Virus record (IMG/VR): IMGVR_UViG_3300030012_000595
Location: 1-36,913 of that record
DNA from: a virus
Strand: one strand, 5' to 3'
DNA: 36,913 nucleotides
In this document: piece by piece, positions 36,825 to 36,913 of the stretch
Layout of the letters: each line of letters opens with the position of its first letter
Numbering within the stretch: position 1 is the first letter of the stretch
The notes under the pieces: model-generated
Database searches by the model: none
What the model saw: only the letters and a program-made list of their open reading frames with translations
What the model was told of the DNA's origin: nothing
Program-made: the position numbers and the translations under genes

Positions 36825-36913
36825 TGGGTTTAGAAGTATTTGATAGTTTTGTAAAAACTCAATTAATAGAAATGGTTAATGGGATTTATACAGATAAAGA
36901 CTTAATAAACATG
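36824..36913 (+). CDS. N-terminal part of 44-residue protein running over the closure point
   Basis: ATG at 36824 (TAATG overlap with the previous stop) opens a frame that stays open to the window end and continues at base 83 of the window. The joined product has 44 residues (MGLEVFDSFVKTQLIEMVNG, then IYTDKDLINMMKK, then TVETYEKFEEE). The ribosome-binding stretch is AAGGGGGGAA. The intact frame through the join is independent support for circular closure. Unrecognised. Confidence 0.75.
   Translation, partial: MGLEVFDSFVKTQLIEMVNGIYTDKDLINM
36832..36913. repeat. Right copy of terminal overlap
   Basis: 36837-36913 equals 6-82 exactly; 36832-36835 equals 1-4; base 36836 is G where base 5 is A. 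See the left copy. Removing one copy gives a circle of about 36,836 bases. Confidence 0.93.

Noticed and set aside
1-36913. Lysogeny genes (integrase, repressor, att site) or defence/toxin systems
   Set aside because: No integrase, partition, methylase or toxin-antitoxin motif was seen; the small HTH protein is not enough to propose lysogeny.

Overview
The window is one complete or nearly complete genome of a small, AT-rich, tailed double-stranded DNA phage. The last 77 bases (36837-36913) repeat bases 6-82 exactly, and a small gene runs off the right end and back in at the left. The contig therefore closes into a circle of about 36.84 kb. A large terminase, portal, HK97-like capsid and beta-propeller tail protein, together with very large internal virion proteins, no tape measure and no sheath, point to a podovirus. 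Small lysine-rich genes ahead of the terminase, glycine-rich adhesins and a conserved 'MAHYAF' tail protein are typical of marine phages. The host is not settled. A low-GC marine actinobacterium would fit the actinophage-like phosphoesterase, the r1t-like holin and a secreted Thr/Pro-rich protein, but SAR11-like or other AT-rich marine hosts are not excluded.

Layout. The early/middle region is on the + strand, from about 36071 through the closure point to 4227. It holds about 17 small, tightly packed genes. Most are unknown; the recognisable ones are a candidate single-strand annealing or ssDNA-binding protein with a zinc ribbon, a PD-(D/E)XK nuclease, an HTH protein and small zinc-finger proteins. 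Many are coupled through one repeated junction, GAGGAGGAATAATG, in which ribosome-binding site, stop and next start are fused. A strong terminator lies at 487-519 and likely promoters at 527 and 4027.

The late region is on the - strand, read from 34951 down to 4224. In transcription order it contains: six small basic proteins; large terminase with an N-terminal zinc/HTH extension; portal; two small proteins; a 1666-residue internal protein; a peptidoglycan-binding-like protein; a transglycosylase-like protein; two more probable internal proteins; a strong internal promoter with a structured leader of about 200 nt; scaffold and capsid, closed by a 10-bp hairpin; connector; beta-propeller tail protein; a long fibre with a cupredoxin-like insert; a modular set of adhesin-like tail proteins; and a lysis module (XhlA-like protein, low-complexity secreted protein, small membrane proteins, a DUF5675-like enzyme, holin) ending in a metallophosphoesterase.

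The two transcription blocks converge at 4224-4227, where the opposing stop codons share TTAA. They diverge around 34952-34986. Next to the divergence is an 877-bp gene-free interval (35194-36070) rich in predicted RNA structure, including two GAAA-capped hairpins, plus an A8T8 tract and an operator-like inverted repeat. This interval is the best candidate for an undescribed element: a large structured noncoding RNA, a replication origin, or both. No DNA polymerase, helicase, primase, RNA polymerase, integrase or repressor was recognised, so replication probably relies on the host plus the small recombination genes.
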